DNA of 36,165 bases from the NCBI GenBank assembly GCA_017439425.1, contig JAFSJE010000060.1:1-36165 (forward strand), in the 5' to 3' direction. Shown here in pieces: positions 1 through 8,234 of the stretch (positions are counted from its first letter, which is position 1; each line of letters begins with the position of its first letter). The notes beneath the pieces were generated by a model, which did no database searches, was not told the origin of the DNA, and saw only the letters and a list, made by a program, of their open reading frames with translations. The DNA comes from Oscillospiraceae bacterium. GTDB lineage: Bacteria; Bacillota; Clostridia; Oscillospirales; Oscillospiraceae. Made by a program: the position numbers and the translations under genes.

Positions 1-147
1 AAGAGAGCGGTTGATTGGGCGTACAAATACGGCATAACGAAGGGAACCTCGCCCAAAACCTTCCAGCCCGACGCCGCCTGCAATAACGCTATGCTCGTTA
101 CGATGATTTACAGGGCTATGGTGAGCGCCGATGCCGAAAAGCGATAA
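1..147 (+). CDS. C-terminal end of an S-layer homology (SLH) domain protein, 5' truncated by the window
   Basis: Frame 1 is open from the first base to TAA at 145-147. It encodes 48 residues with a typical SLH repeat: a helix AVDWAYKYGITKGTS, then FQPDAACNNAMLVTMIYRAM. SLH repeats bind secondary cell-wall polymers and hold exported proteins at the surface. The rest of the protein lies upstream, so its enzymatic or structural role cannot be read. Its 3' end overlaps the start of the WYL regulator gene by 17 bp, which suggests translational coupling. A second SLH protein lies at about 22-23 kb. Confidence 0.8.
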   Translation, partial: KRAVDWAYKYGITKGTSPKTFQPDAACNNAMLVTMIYRAMVSADAEKR

Positions 148-1108
148 TCAGAAGCTCAAGCTTCTCTTTATTCTTGACTATCTGAACAGCGAGTCCGATG
201 AAGATCACCCCGTAAACGCCTCGCAGCTTATTGAATATCTCGCAAAGAACGGGATACGCGCCGAGAGAAAGTCCGTCTATTCGGATATCGCCGCGCTTGT
301 CGATTACGGTGTGGATATTGAGAGCGGGAAGAGAGGATATTTTGTTGCAAAGCGCGACTTTGAGACAGCGGAGCTGAAGCTCCTCGTAGATGCGGTGCAG
401 TCCTCAAAGTTCATAACCCGCAGAAAGACCGGAGAGCTTATAAAGAAGCTTGAAAAGCTGACAAATCGCTTCGATGCGGCGTCGCTTCAGAGACAGGTCG
501 TAGTTCAGAACCGGATTAAGAATATGCGCGAGTCCATCTATTACAGTGTGGACGCGATACATTCCGCGATCTCTGCGGACAAGAAGATTCGTTTCAAGTA
601 TTTCCGCTTCAATGAACGCAAGGAGCGCGTTGCACAGCGCGGCGGCGCGTGGTACATTGTGAGTCCCTTTGCGCTCATATGGGATAACGAGAATTACTAT
701 CTCGTCGGCTTCGACGCTCAGAACGGAGAGATCCGAAACTACCGCGTTGACCGAATGGACAGAATAGAGCTGATGGATGAAGAGCGGGAGGGTGAGGAGC
801 TGTTCGGCGCCTCAGATATTGCAACCTATACCTCGCACGTTTTCGGAATGTTCTCCGGCGACGAGAGGACCGTCAGAATGCGGTTTCACAACGAGCTTGC
901 GTCGGTCGTGATAGACAAGCTCGGGCTCGACGCTTTCCTTGTGCCGGATGGGAAGGAGTATTTTACCGTCACGGCGGATATCTCCGTCAGTCCGCAGTTT
1001 TACGGCTGGCTAGCCGGCCTAGGCACAAAGGCGGAAATAGTCGCGCCGTGGGATGTGAGAGAGAAATTTGCAGAGTTTATAAACGGCATATCGGAGCTGT
1101 ATAAATAA
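131..1108 (+). CDS. WYL-domain transcriptional regulator
   Basis: The 325-residue product has a DeoR/HTH_11-type winged helix over about residues 8-70, with NASQLIEYLAKNGIRAERKSVYSDI as the recognition region (split here: NASQLIEYLAKNG, then IRAERKSVYSDI). A linker helix follows, then a WYL-type ligand-sensing domain from about 140 (RIKNMRESIYYS, SPFALIWDNENYYLVGFDA, YRVDRMDRI). WYL proteins are one-component regulators; the ligand is unknown here. The first residues match the usual start of this family, so ATG 131 is preferred despite a weak Shine-Dalgarno sequence; overlap with the upstream SLH gene explains how it could be translated. No target operator was recognised. Confidence 0.85.
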   Translation: MPKSDNQKLKLLFILDYLNSESDEDHPVNASQLIEYLAKNGIRAERKSVYSDIAALVDYGVDIESGKRGYFVAKRDFETAELKLLVDAVQSSKFITRRKTGELIKKLEKLTNRFDAASLQRQVVVQNRIKNMRESIYYSVDAIHSAISADKKIRFKYFRFNERKERVAQRGGAWYIVSPFALIWDNENYYLVGFDAQNGEIRNYRVDRMDRIELMDEEREGEELFGASDIATYTSHVFGMFSGDERTVRMRFHNELASVVIDKLGLDAFLVPDGKEYFTVTADISVSPQFYGWLAGLGTKAEIVAPWDVREKFAEFINGISELYK

Positions 1109-1261
1109 AAGCTCCGACGAAGTAACGTCGGAGCTTTTGAGTGTCACGATCACCTCTCTGAGATGCGCGGCCTCAGCCTCCATCTCGACTGCCTTGCAGC
1201 CGCAGTAGAGGTAACCTGCGCAGAGCGCCGTGATTATGAGCGTGACTATGAGCTTTTTCAT
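1019..1261 (-). CDS. Possible small membrane-anchored protein, 80 aa, reading through a terminator
   Basis: ATG at 1261 is preceded by GGGAGGT with 7-8 nt spacing, a good ribosome binding site in a gap between genes. The first ~20 residues (MKKLIVTLIITALCAGYLY) form a hydrophobic anchor or signal peptide, followed by Cys residues and a charged helical stretch (EMEAEAAHLREV). The frame then crosses the perfect hairpin at 1107-1138 and runs 90 bp antisense into the WYL gene before TAG at 1019-1021. A stop exists in another frame just ahead of the hairpin, so a frameshifted or decayed gene is possible. No family was recognised. Confidence 0.35.
   Translation of the reverse strand: MKKLIVTLIITALCAGYLYCGCKAVEMEAEAAHLREVIVTLKSSDVTSSELLFIQLRYAVYKLCKFLSHIPRRDYFRLCA
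1107..1138. terminator. Bidirectional intrinsic terminator
   Basis: Perfect 13-bp arms AAAAGCTCCGACG (1107-1119) and CGTCGGAGCTTTT (1126-1138) with a 6-nt loop. It starts at the WYL stop codon. The T-rich continuation is better on the minus strand (TTTTATTTATA), so it could also end transcripts of the small minus-strand ORF. Confidence 0.8.
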
Positions 1262-1344
1262 TTTATGTGACCTCCCTTTGTTTTTGTGACTTAATAATAC
1301 AGCAGGGAGTGTCCTATAAACCGGACAGATAGGAGGCTTTTCAA

Positions 1345-2388
1345 ATGAATGTTATTGACCACGTCAGACTGTCGGAGAGCGGGGAGAGGCTTGTTATCCT
1401 CGATCAGAGCGAGCTGCCGAACAGAAAAATCTATCTCGAGCTTGAGTCTGCCGAAGCCATGTACGAGGCGATCAAGGCGCTGAGAGTGCGCGGTGCGCCG
1501 GCGATCGGCATTTTTGCTGGCTTTGCGATGTACGTTCTCGCGCAGAGAATGCCGGAGCGGCCGGAATTTGATGCAGAATTCAGGAAAGCCGCCGAATATC
1601 TCAATTCCGCGCGCCCGACTGCTGTAAATCTCAGCTGGGCGCTTAAAAGAATGACAAAGGTGCTTGAAAACAATAAAAAAGCGCCAAAAGCTGAGCTTTT
1701 GCCGCTTTTGAGGAATGAGGCGCAGGCAATACTCGACGAGGACATCGCCATGTGCCGGGCAATAAGCGAGTATGGCGTGAGCCTTCTCAAGCCCGGCGAC
1801 GGTGTTCTCACGCACTGCAATGCAGGACCTCTTGCGACCTCGCGCTACGGAACGGCGATAGGCCCGATACTGCTCGCAAAGGAAAAGGGGATAGACGTTC
1901 ACGCCTTTGCCGACGAAACAAGACCGCTTCTGCAGGGCGCGCGGCTCACGAGCTTCGAACTTCACGAGGCGGGGGTTGACGTCACGCTTATCTGCGACAA
2001 CATGGCGTCTATCGTTATGAAATCCGGAAAGGTTCAGTTTTGCTTTGTGGGCTGCGACAGAGTTGCCGCAAACGGCGACACGGCGAACAAAATCGGCACC
2101 TCTGGAGTTGCGATACTCGCAAAGCACTACGGAATCCCGTTTTACGTCCTCGGTCCCAGCTCAACGGTCGACCTCAATACTCCAACGGGCGCGGATATCG
2201 TTATCGAGGAGCGCGACGGCGATGAGATACGCTCTAAATGGTACGCTGAGCCTATGGCGCCGGAGGGAGTAAAGTGCTACAATCCGGCGTTCGACGTCAC
2301 CGACCACACACTCATAACCGGTATCATCACCGAGAAGGGCATTTGCCGTGAGCCGTACACAGAGAGTCTGAAAAATCTGTTTAGATAA
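1345..2388 (+). CDS. mtnA: S-methyl-5-thioribose-1-phosphate isomerase family protein (MtnA)
   Basis: The 347-residue product matches the MtnA/eIF2B-alpha-like sugar-phosphate isomerase family over its full length. RVRGAPAIG lies at 47-55, the catalytic Cys is C158 in [30 protein letters not shown] follows at 189-203, and the catalytic Asp is D238 in [18 protein letters not shown]. MtnA converts methylthioribose 1-phosphate to the ribulose 1-phosphate in methionine salvage; family members also use 5-deoxyribose 1-phosphate from 5'-deoxyadenosine. No other methionine-salvage gene is adjacent, so the true substrate is open. AGGAGG at 1331-1336 supports ATG 1345. The gene faces pepF across a shared terminator. 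Confidence 0.88.
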   Translation: MNVIDHVRLSESGERLVILDQSELPNRKIYLELESAEAMYEAIKALRVRGAPAIGIFAGFAMYVLAQRMPERPEFDAEFRKAAEYLNSARPTAVNLSWALKRMTKVLENNKKAPKAELLPLLRNEAQAILDEDIAMCRAISEYGVSLLKPGDGVLTHCNAGPLATSRYGTAIGPILLAKEKGIDVHAFADETRPLLQGARLTSFELHEAGVDVTLICDNMASIVMKSGKVQFCFVGCDRVAANGDTANKIGTSGVAILAKHYGIPFYVLGPSSTVDLNTPTGADIVIEERDGDEIRSKWYAEPMAPEGVKCYNPAFDVTDHTLITGIITEKGICREPYTESLKNLFR

Positions 2389-2389
2389 A

Positions 2390-2415
2390 AAAAGGAGAGG
2401 CAAGCCTCTCCTTTT
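2390..2415. terminator. Bidirectional terminator between mtnA and pepF
   Basis: Arms AAAAGGAGAGG (2390-2400) and CCTCTCCTTTT (2405-2415) with a CAAG loop, placed between two convergent stop codons. T runs on either side serve both directions. Confidence 0.85.
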
Positions 2416-2429
2416 AAATTATGTGAGCC

Positions 2430-4226
2430 TTACGAGAGCTTTTCCATTTCCTCGATAAGCTCCTCAAAGTAGCTGAGCGCGGAGTTGACCGGCTCGGGTG
2501 TGGACATATCCACTCCGGCAATCCTGAGAAGGCTGATGGGATCGGTGGAGGAGCCGCCGGACAGGAACTTCTTGTAGTCACGAACGGCGCTCTCGCCCTC
2601 GGTGAGTATGCGGTTTGCGATTGCAACGGCGGCGGAGTAGCCGGTTGCGTACTGGAACACATAGTAGTTGTAGAAGAAGTGGGGGATTCTTGCCCACTCG
2701 CAGGCGATAGGCTCGTCGGATACGATGGAGTCGCCGTAATAGAGCTTGTTGAGCGCAAGATACTTCTCGTTCAGCGCATCGGCGGTGAGAGCCTCGCCGT
2801 TTTCGCACATTCTGCCCATCATCAGCTCGAACTCGGCAAACTGGGTCTGACGATAGACCGTCCCTTTGAAGGAATCGAGGAAATGGTTAATAAGGTATGC
2901 GCGCTCCGCCTTGTCGGTGGTCTTGCTCAGAAGATAGCGGTTGAGAAGCACCTCGTTAACGGTGCTTGCGACCTCGGCAACAAAGATAACGTAGTCGGCG
3001 GTGGAAACCGGCTGATACTTCGTAGAGTGATAGGAGTGGAGCGCATGACCCATCTCGTGCGCGAGAGTGAACATACTGTCAAGCGTGTCCTTGTGGTTTA
3101 AGAGCACATAGGGGTGGGGACGGGATGAGCCGGAGGAGTAGGCGCCCGAACGCTTTCCTGCGTTTTCGTAAACGTCTATCCAGCGATTATCGAAGCCGGT
3201 TTTCAAAAGCTCGATATAATCCTCGCCGAGAACACTCAGAGCCTCTATAACTGTGCTTTTGGCCTCCTCGAAGCTTATTTTATTGTCGGCGGACTTGACA
3301 ATCGGGGTATAGATATCGTACATATGCAACTCGTCAACGCCGAGAAGCTTTTTGCGCAGCGCAACATAGCGATGGAGCTTCGGGAGATTTGCGTGAACGG
3401 CGTCGATGAGGTTGAGATAGACCTCGGTGGGCACCTCGGTATCGTCAAGGCTTGCCTCGAGAGTGGAGCCGTAGCCTCGTGCCTCGGCAAAGAATTTGAG
3501 CTGCTTCATCTGACTGTCGAGAATCGTTGCGGCGGTGTTTTTGAACTCGCCGACGCGGGAGTACATACCCTCAAAGGCGTTCTTTCGCAAAACCCGGTCG
3601 TCTGACTCCATGAGCGGGCCGTAGGAGCCGGCGGTGAGGGTGTGAAGATTGCCGTCCTTATCCGCAACTGAGGGGAACTTCAGGTCTGCGTTGCGGAAAA
3701 TAGAGCCGATTCTGTCGGGCGAGCCTGCCATTTCCCGCGCGGAGGCGAGCAGACGCTCCTCGGCGGGGGAGAGAATGTGCGCCTTTTTGCGGCGGATCTG
3801 ATAGAGCGCGCGGCGGTATTCTGAAAGCTCCGGCTTTTCAGCATAGAATTTTTCAAGCGCTTCATCTGTAATTTCCATGATCTCCGGCGTAAAGAATGCG
3901 GCGGCTGAGGAGATTGCAACAGCTGTGCTCATCGCCTTGCCGCGCATATCCTGATACTTTGCGCTTGACTGGTCAACGTCCAGCGAGCAGCTCGCATAGC
4001 CGAAAAGCGGCTCAAGGCGGCAGCTTATCTCGTCCTCAAGCTTCAGAGCATCATAGAGAGTATCCGCGCTCTCACCGAGGCGACCCTGATAGGCGGAGAT
4101 GCGCTCCGGCATAGCTTTCAGCGCTTCGTTCTCATTGTACCACGCATCGTCGGAGGGGAATATATCAGCAAGGTTCCAGGTAAATTCAACGGGAACGTCT
4201 TTTCGATTGGTATTCGGATCGAGCAT
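2430..4226 (-). CDS. pepF: Oligoendopeptidase F, M3 family zinc peptidase
   Basis: The 598-residue cytoplasmic metallopeptidase has the usual PepF length. The M3 zinc motif HEMGHALH is at residues 390-397 (H390, E391, H394), and the third ligand is E418 in FVAEVASTVNEVLL. The N-terminal FTWNLADIFPSDDAW is the family signature. PepF cleaves short peptides, usually of about 7-17 residues, during peptide nutrition or turnover. AAGGAG lies 5-7 nt before ATG 4226 and overlaps the stop codon of the HIT gene, so HIT and pepF form a coupled two-gene operon. Confidence 0.95.
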   Translation of the reverse strand: MLDPNTNRKDVPVEFTWNLADIFPSDDAWYNENEALKAMPERISAYQGRLGESADTLYDALKLEDEISCRLEPLFGYASCSLDVDQSSAKYQDMRGKAMSTAVAISSAAAFFTPEIMEITDEALEKFYAEKPELSEYRRALYQIRRKKAHILSPAEERLLASAREMAGSPDRIGSIFRNADLKFPSVADKDGNLHTLTAGSYGPLMESDDRVLRKNAFEGMYSRVGEFKNTAATILDSQMKQLKFFAEARGYGSTLEASLDDTEVPTEVYLNLIDAVHANLPKLHRYVALRKKLLGVDELHMYDIYTPIVKSADNKISFEEAKSTVIEALSVLGEDYIELLKTGFDNRWIDVYENAGKRSGAYSSGSSRPHPYVLLNHKDTLDSMFTLAHEMGHALHSYHSTKYQPVSTADYVIFVAEVASTVNEVLLNRYLLSKTTDKAERAYLINHFLDSFKGTVYRQTQFAEFELMMGRMCENGEALTADALNEKYLALNKLYYGDSIVSDEPIACEWARIPHFFYNYYVFQYATGYSAAVAIANRILTEGESAVRDYKKFLSGGSSTDPISLLRIAGVDMSTPEPVNSALSYFEELIEEMEKLS

Positions 4227-4236
4227 TTCTTCTCCT

Positions 4237-4659
4237 TTACAGCGCTGCCTTGATTTTTGCGATCATCTCAGCATACTCCTCGTCGGTGAGGAACACGCGC
4301 TTGGGGTTCATCTCAAAGGTGCCGCCCCACTCGAAGCCGTCGCGGTACTTGGGAACGAGGTGCATATGAAGATGGCAGCCGGTGTCGCCGTAGGCGCCGT
4401 AGTTGAGCTTGACCATATCGGGGAACGCCTTGTGGATCGCCTCGGCGGCGTGGTTTACGTCCTTGAAAAAGGCGTTGCGCTCCTCCTCGGTGATGTTGAC
4501 GATCTCGCTGACGTGATCCTTGTAGGCTACGATGCAGCGGCCGGGGTGGGACTGCTCCTTGAAGAGAATGAGCTGGCTGACCTCGAGGTCGCAGATCTTG
4601 ATTCCGAAGGCGTCAAGCGCCGCCTGATTGCCGCAGTATGAGCAGTTGGGGTCTTTCAT
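4237..4659 (-). CDS. HIT-family nucleotide hydrolase or transferase
   Basis: The 140-residue protein has the histidine-triad motif HLHMHLVP with H96, H98 and H100, and an N-terminal CSYC pair that probably binds zinc. HIT proteins act on nucleoside phosphoramidates, Ap4A or similar substrates; which one is not visible. AAGGAGG at 4669-4675 fits ATG 4659. Its TAA is part of the pepF ribosome binding site, so the two are co-transcribed. The gene diverges from the DUF362 gene, and the small gap holds the DUF362 promoter. Confidence 0.92.
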   Translation of the reverse strand: MKDPNCSYCGNQAALDAFGIKICDLEVSQLILFKEQSHPGRCIVAYKDHVSEIVNITEEERNAFFKDVNHAAEAIHKAFPDMVKLNYGAYGDTGCHLHMHLVPKYRDGFEWGGTFEMNPKRVFLTDEEYAEMIAKIKAAL

Positions 4660-4672
4660 TGAAATATCCTCC

Positions 4673-4702
4673 TTGACATAGTTTTTTTATTTCGATTATA
4701 AT
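4673..4702 (+). promoter_or_regulatory. Sigma-A promoter of the DUF362 gene
   Basis: TTGACA at 4673-4678 and TATAAT at 4697-4702 with an 18-bp spacer, both perfect consensus. The -10 lies in the palindrome ATTATAAT (4695-4702), so the opposite strand also reads TATAAT toward the HIT gene, although no good -35 is seen there. Confidence 0.8.
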
Positions 4703-4735
4703 ACTACCATAAAATTACCTCGGAGGGAAGTAAAA

Positions 4736-5620
4736 ATGGAAAAAGCAAAGGTATTTTTTACAAAAGAAATAACGCCCGAAGCGGTTGTGAGAATGTATGA
4801 GGCGCTCGGAAGAGAGCTTAAAGGCAAGGTCGCCGTCAAAATGAGCACCGGCGAGAGCGAGAAATCCAATCATCTGCGCCCGGAGTTTGTCGCGCCGATC
4901 GTAAACCGCCTTAACGGCACCATCGTCGAGTGCTGCACGGCATATGGCGGCTCGAGGCAGGAAATTCGCAAGCACTGGGCGGCGATCGAGGAGCGCGGAT
5001 TTAAAAAGGTCGCGCCGGTCGAGATCATGGACGAGTTCGGCGAGTTTGAGATACCCATCGAGGGCGGAGTGCACATGGATACCGACATCGTCGGCACCGG
5101 ACTTAAAAGCTACGATTCTGTTCTCATTCTGAGCCACTTCAAGGGTCACATGATGGGCGGCTTCGGCGGCGCGCTGAAGAACATCTCCATCGGAATTGCC
5201 TCCAGCCACGGCAAGGCGAAGATACACTCCGCGGGAGTAACGATCGATACTCAGAAATGCTGGGGCGAGTGCGCGCCGGAGCAGGATGACTTCCTTGAGA
5301 GCATGGCTGAGGCCTGCAAGGGAGTTCTCGATTACGTCGGCAGAGAGAATATGGCGTATATCAACGTCGCAAACCGCCTCTCCGTGGACTGCGACTGCGA
5401 CGGAAATCCCCACGAGCCGGAGATGGCGGATATCGGCATCTTCGCCTCGCTCGACCCGGTAGCCATCGACCAGGCGTGCGTTGACGCGGTCTACGCATCG
5501 GCTGATCCCGGGAAAAAGGCGCTCATCGAGCGCATGGAAACGCGCCACGGCATCCACACCGTTGAGCACGCCGCCAAGATCGGCGTCGGTACGAGAGAGT
5601 ACGAGCTTATTGAGCTGTAA
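4736..5620 (+). CDS. DUF362 domain-containing protein, possible iron-sulfur protein
   Basis: The 294-residue product matches the DUF362 family: conserved blocks GTIVECCTAYGGSR, ILSHFKGHMMGGFGGALKNI, and ASLDPVAIDQACVDAVY. Many relatives carry an extra 2[4Fe-4S] ferredoxin module and are called iron-sulfur or ferredoxin proteins. Here the insert between the two conserved halves keeps only scattered cysteines (CWGEC, then DCDCD), so a classical ferredoxin domain is missing. The biochemical role is not established. GGAGGG at 4722-4727 supports ATG 4736. It is transcribed alone, from a strong consensus promoter, to a strong terminator. Confidence 0.8.
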   Translation: MEKAKVFFTKEITPEAVVRMYEALGRELKGKVAVKMSTGESEKSNHLRPEFVAPIVNRLNGTIVECCTAYGGSRQEIRKHWAAIEERGFKKVAPVEIMDEFGEFEIPIEGGVHMDTDIVGTGLKSYDSVLILSHFKGHMMGGFGGALKNISIGIASSHGKAKIHSAGVTIDTQKCWGECAPEQDDFLESMAEACKGVLDYVGRENMAYINVANRLSVDCDCDGNPHEPEMADIGIFASLDPVAIDQACVDAVYASADPGKKALIERMETRHGIHTVEHAAKIGVGTREYELIEL

Positions 5621-5633
5621 AGACAAAACTAAA

Positions 5634-5662
5634 GGGCGGGTCATCTGACCCGCCCGTTTTTT
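5634..5662. terminator. Bidirectional terminator between DUF362 and GH2 genes
   Basis: GC-rich arms GGGCGGGTC (5634-5642) and GACCCGCCC (5647-5655), followed by G and six T at 5657-5662 on the plus strand; the minus strand continues TTTAGTTTTG. It serves both convergent genes. Confidence 0.9.
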
Positions 5663-8027
5663 ATACTATCTTGACCTCGCACTCGCCGGAAAGTCCGGGA
5701 GCCGTTGCCTTTACAGTTATCTTTTCGCCGTCGCCGGCCTCGATGACCGCCATCGCCTCGCCGTAATAGGTGTCGCAGGTGGTATCGAGATAGCTCCTCG
5801 GGTAGAACGGCGCGGCGGAGCCGAGACCGAGGAGCCTTCCGCCCTCAACCTCAACGTCGATGAGCGCTCTCGCGGCGCTCTTCGTAATGCCGTTTTCTCC
5901 CGCGAGCCTCAGCCCGACGTAGACGAGCGAGCCGCGCCTGACCTCCTGCTTCTCCGGCTCAACGAGCAGAACCGCGCTGCCTGTGGCGCTCCTGAGCTCA
6001 TCACGCCCGATAACGCTTCCGTTTTCGTCATAGCTTATCGCCTCGAGCACTCCGCTCTCATAGGGGAGCTTAAAGCGCGCGATCGCGCCCTTCGGCGACT
6101 TTTTGCCGACAAGCTTTCCGTTGATCCTCAGCTCGACGAGTGCTGCTCTTGCGTAGACCTCGACCTCGGCTGTCTTGAATTCGTGTCCCTGCCAAGACCA
6201 GCTTCTGAGCGTGTCGGTCATCTTCCACGCGGAGGGGGAGTGGTTCTCACCCGAAAACTGAACCGGACGCACCGTGATGAACGGCCCCTTTGTGCGCTCA
6301 AAGGCAACGCGCGTGTAATACGCCTCACCGAGCGGGCGGCCGGTGATGTCGATCCTTCCGCTTCCGGAGGTCATCCAGCCGCAGCTCAGCTCAAAGGTCG
6401 GCGCGTAGGCGGCGTATTCCCAGGTTCCGATGCCGGTCTCGCCGAGGTAATCCATACCGGCCCAGACGAAGTCGCCGATGAGGCGCGGGTTCTTCTTCGC
6501 AAGCTCCCAGAAGCGGTAGGCGTCGGCGCAGAAGGTCTCAGAGCCGAGGATTATTCTGTCGGGATAAGCCCTGAGATCGTGCTCATAGCGCTTTTCACCG
6601 TAGTTGTAGCCGGCGACGTCCATATTCGCAAACGCCTCCCGGGTAGTCACGTCAGAGCCGTGGAGCGTTGCGCCGACCTTCATCACATTCGAGCCGAGAA
6701 AGCCCGTGAGATCGTTGAAGAACTTGCTTCCCGTGGCGCGCTCCTTCGGAGCCTTGCCCTCGGCGCGGGCCTTTTCAGCCTCGGCGGCAGCCTTCTTCGC
6801 CTTTTCGTCGGAGTACTGACCGAAGCCGGCGGCGTTGAGGAAGTTAAAGAAGATGTTTATTCCGCAGGTGACGGGTCTTGTCGGATCGGCGGCGTGGAAA
6901 AACTCGGTGAGCTCCTTCGCAAGCGCGATTCCGCGCTTCTGCGCAGTCTCCGCGACCTCGTTTCCGGTGGAGTAGAGGATAACAGAGGGATGGTTATAGT
7001 CCTTATCCACCATATCGAGCACGTCGCGCCTCCACCAGGTGTCGAAGTAGTCGACGTAATCGTACATCGTCTTGTGGATGTACCAGTGGTCGATGTACTC
7101 GTCCATGACGAGCATACCGAGCTTGTCGCACGCCTCGAGAAGGGCCTTTGAAATGGGATTGTGCGCGCTTCTTATCGCGTTGTAGCCGTTTTCCATCAGA
7201 ATGCGGACTCTTCTCTCCTCTGCGTCATAGAGAGTTTTCGCACCGAGAAGTCCGTTATCGTGGTGTATGCACGCGCCGCGAAGGATAACGCGCACGCCGT
7301 TTATGAGAAGTCCGTCACGTCCCCACGCAAGGGTGCGGATACCGACCTTTTCGCACACCGCGTCTGTACCGAAGCGCACGAGCAGAGTGTAGAGATACGG
7401 CGCCTCGGGATTCCAGAGCTTAGCGCTGGGAACCTCGAGCGTGAAAACGCGCTCCTCACCCTCGGCGGAGGCGACGCACTCCTCGCCGTCGAGAAGCTCA
7501 ACGGTGACCTTGCCTCTGCCGCAGGTCTTTACGGTTACCTCGACTTTTGCGGGGTCGACGGAGAGAGTTCTGAGCTTCACGCCGTTTGGCTCGATGTGCT
7601 CCTTGCCCGCGCTCCAGAGCCACACGGGGCGGTAGATGCCGGAGCCGGTGTACCAGCGGGAGTTCGGCTGATCGGAGTTGCGGCACTTGACGGTTATCTC
7701 GTTTTCACCGTCAACGGCGCCGTCGAGCGGAACGTAGAAATTCGTGTAGCCGTAGGGGCGCTCCGCGACCTTCTCGCCGTTCAAAAATACCTCGGCGCAG
7801 CGGTACACGCCCTCAAATTCGAGATAATTGACTTTACTTATATCAAGAGTGAACTTCTTTGAGTAGACGTAGTCGCCGCCCTCGAAAAAAGAGCAGTTTA
7901 CGCCGCTCGGTGCGGTGGTGCTTCTCTCCTCGCGGAGCATCGCGTCGTCGGGAATGGAAACCGGCATCGACTCGGCTTCGCCGGCGCGGCGAACGCTCCA
8001 GCCGTCCATAAAGCTTGTTTTGATCAT
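5661..8027 (-). CDS. Glycoside hydrolase family 2 enzyme (beta-galactosidase-like)
   Basis: The 788-residue product has an N-terminal jelly-roll sugar-binding domain (SRWYTGSGIYRPVWL), an immunoglobulin-like domain, a TIM barrel with RGACIHHDNGLLGA and YNAIRSAHNP, and C-terminal DUF4982 and Ig-like domains. The acid/base is probably E357 in STGNEV and the nucleophile E497 in ILGSETF. No signal peptide is visible, so it should act in the cytoplasm on imported oligosaccharides. Beta-galactosidase is the usual annotation, but beta-glucuronidase or another exo-activity is possible. The longer frame to 8126 was rejected: AAGGAG sits 7 nt before ATG 8027, and the promoter lies inside the extension. 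Confidence 0.9.
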   Translation of the reverse strand: MIKTSFMDGWSVRRAGEAESMPVSIPDDAMLREERSTTAPSGVNCSFFEGGDYVYSKKFTLDISKVNYLEFEGVYRCAEVFLNGEKVAERPYGYTNFYVPLDGAVDGENEITVKCRNSDQPNSRWYTGSGIYRPVWLWSAGKEHIEPNGVKLRTLSVDPAKVEVTVKTCGRGKVTVELLDGEECVASAEGEERVFTLEVPSAKLWNPEAPYLYTLLVRFGTDAVCEKVGIRTLAWGRDGLLINGVRVILRGACIHHDNGLLGAKTLYDAEERRVRILMENGYNAIRSAHNPISKALLEACDKLGMLVMDEYIDHWYIHKTMYDYVDYFDTWWRRDVLDMVDKDYNHPSVILYSTGNEVAETAQKRGIALAKELTEFFHAADPTRPVTCGINIFFNFLNAAGFGQYSDEKAKKAAAEAEKARAEGKAPKERATGSKFFNDLTGFLGSNVMKVGATLHGSDVTTREAFANMDVAGYNYGEKRYEHDLRAYPDRIILGSETFCADAYRFWELAKKNPRLIGDFVWAGMDYLGETGIGTWEYAAYAPTFELSCGWMTSGSGRIDITGRPLGEAYYTRVAFERTKGPFITVRPVQFSGENHSPSAWKMTDTLRSWSWQGHEFKTAEVEVYARAALVELRINGKLVGKKSPKGAIARFKLPYESGVLEAISYDENGSVIGRDELRSATGSAVLLVEPEKQEVRRGSLVYVGLRLAGENGITKSAARALIDVEVEGGRLLGLGSAAPFYPRSYLDTTCDTYYGEAMAVIEAGDGEKITVKATAPGLSGECEVKIV

Positions 8028-8058
8028 AGCGCATCTCCTTAAGAGGTGTATTTTCTCT

Positions 8059-8087
8059 ATTATAATTTGAAATCGGCGAAATGTCCA
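8059..8087 (-). promoter_or_regulatory. Promoter of the GH2 gene
   Basis: On the minus strand, TGGACA (8087-8082) and TATAAT (8064-8059) with a 17-bp spacer, ending about 32 nt before the start codon. This also settles the choice of ATG 8027. Confidence 0.75.
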
Positions 8088-8134
8088 GCACTGTTTTGTC
8101 CGTATTTTTAATGTTAAAATCCACATAAGACCTC

Positions 8135-8163
8135 TTTACATCGAATGCGTTTGGTGTTAAAAT
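8135..8163 (+). promoter_or_regulatory. Promoter of nifJ
   Basis: TTTACA (8135-8140) and TAAAAT (8158-8163) with a 17-bp spacer, about 70 nt upstream of nifJ. The leader is A/T rich and ends in AAGGAG before ATG 8235. Confidence 0.65.
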
Positions 8164-8234
8164 AACTATAACTGTAAAAAGCAGTTTTATATTTCTTTGC
8201 GTACAAAAATCTATACGATAAGGAGAACACGAAC

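Noticed and set aside
1262-1344. Promoters in the gap between the small ORF and mtnA
   Set aside because: TATAAA at 1315-1320 has no suitable -35 at 16-18 bp, so no promoter is listed.
8075-8087. Shared GACATTTCGCC/GACATTTCGGC motif at the GH2 and deoD promoters
   Set aside because: The likeness extends only a few bases past the -35 box and is weak evidence for a common regulator.
8028-8126. N-terminal extension of the GH2 gene
   Set aside because: The extension contains the promoter and ribosome binding site of the shorter start, and its residues do not resemble the family N terminus or a signal peptide.
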